A DNA stretch of 5,564 nt, taken from the NCBI GenBank assembly GCA_012962055.1, contig DTYD01000117.1, positions 1-5,564 on the forward strand. Direction: 5' to 3'. Each line of letters opens with the position of its first letter. The first letter of the stretch is position 1. This DNA is from Hadesarchaea archaeon (GTDB taxonomy: Archaea; Hadarchaeota; Hadarchaeia; Hadarchaeales; Hadarchaeaceae). Made by a program: the position numbers and the translations under genes. The notes beneath the pieces are model-generated. The model saw nothing but the letters and a program-made list of their open reading frames with translations. It ran no database searches and had not been told where the DNA came from. This document shows, piece after piece, positions 5,310 through 5,564 of this stretch.

Positions 5310-5564
5310 TAGCCTTCCTGACGGTTACCCTGTCCCCAGTTTTGACATTTTGAAAATTCTCCACTCCGCTCTTTATCTTAGCGAATGTGTTTACCGGGCT
5401 GACGGGCTGAGAACGTCCGAAGAAAATGCAGAATCTTGGACCTTCCGGCCAGTATGAAACATCGCCCACTTCTGTTTTTGGTGTTGAATTTTCGTTGGGG
5501 ATTTTGACCTGAATCTCGAAGTAAACCTCTTCTTTCCAAATTTCTGCCACCCCCTCAAGAGGCA
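5293..5564 (-). CDS. Cyclophilin-like fold protein (DUF369/TM1367-like), 5' end outside window
   Basis: The last 89 complete codons are visible, ending at TAA 5295-5293. A GTG at 5550 is available as a start, but the codons before it (PLEG, giving PLEGVAEIWKEEVYFEI) read as conserved family sequence. The frame is open to the window edge, so the real start lies outside and roughly 30 residues are missing. Family features are the EVYFEIQV strand, VGDVSYWPEGPRFCIFFGRS with the diagnostic GD..YWP..P...IFFG pattern, the PVSPVNTFAKI stretch, and a GDRVTV strand near the C-terminus. Members have a small cyclophilin-like beta barrel but lack established prolyl isomerase activity; the function is unknown. 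It is convergent to egsA and overlaps it by 17 bp. Confidence 0.82.
   Translation of the reverse strand, partial: PLEGVAEIWKEEVYFEIQVKIPNENSTPKTEVGDVSYWPEGPRFCIFFGRSQPVSPVNTFAKIKSGVENFQNVKTGDRVTVRKATKQHL

Noticed and set aside
5293..5550. Cyclophilin-fold gene as a complete 85-residue protein starting at GTG 5550
   Set aside because: The PLEG codons before it belong to the conserved family core, and the frame stays open to the window edge. A G-rich stretch upstream is coding sequence and not evidence of a start.

Overview
This is archaeal DNA. It encodes a 20S proteasome beta subunit with a cleavable propeptide, the archaeal termination nuclease aCPSF1, sn-glycerol-1-phosphate dehydrogenase (the enzyme that sets the archaeal lipid stereochemistry), an archaeal SepF and an archaeal-type ZPR1 zinc-ribbon protein. 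Ribosome binding sites of the GGTGA type, start codons other than ATG, and AT-rich TATA-like boxes fit this. The lineage cannot be fixed from the sequence alone. A SepF-bearing (hence FtsZ-dividing) euryarchaeal or uncultivated lineage of the Hadarchaea or Bathyarchaeia kind is plausible.

Layout. Left, plus strand (2-1382): a compact run of three genes, namely the 3' part of a PUA-domain RNA-binding protein, SepF and a ZPR1-type zinc-ribbon protein, with gaps of 37 and 18 nt. Centre (1383-1603): a GC-rich gap of about 220 bp between the convergent zpr1 and aCPSF1 stops. It is not empty. It holds a hairpin with T-rich tracts, an in-frame peptide resembling the C-terminal tail of an IS200/IS605-type TnpB, and a right-end-like hairpin followed by TAGTTCAC. 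I read it as an IS1341/TnpB remnant or a small deletion derivative, possibly still carrying the 3' part of an omega RNA. Minus strand (4165-1604): psmB followed after 21 nt by aCPSF1, probably one transcript. A 97-bp divergent intergenic region (4166-4262) with a shared TATA-like box separates psmB from egsA on the plus strand. egsA runs into a convergent, 5'-truncated cyclophilin-fold gene, and the two overlap by 17 bp.

How the genes fit together. This is mostly core archaeal housekeeping: RNA 3'-end processing and transcription termination (aCPSF1) next to protein turnover (PsmB), membrane lipid backbone synthesis (EgsA), cell division (SepF) and translation-linked factors (PUA protein, ZPR1).

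Two points stand out. First, aCPSF1 is full length and otherwise canonical, but its zinc-binding motif reads HxHxDP instead of HxHxDH, so a normally invariant metal ligand is proline. Second, the mobile-element remnant ends exactly at the aCPSF1 stop codon. A third, smaller point is that sepF appears to start at CTG, judged from its ribosome binding site.
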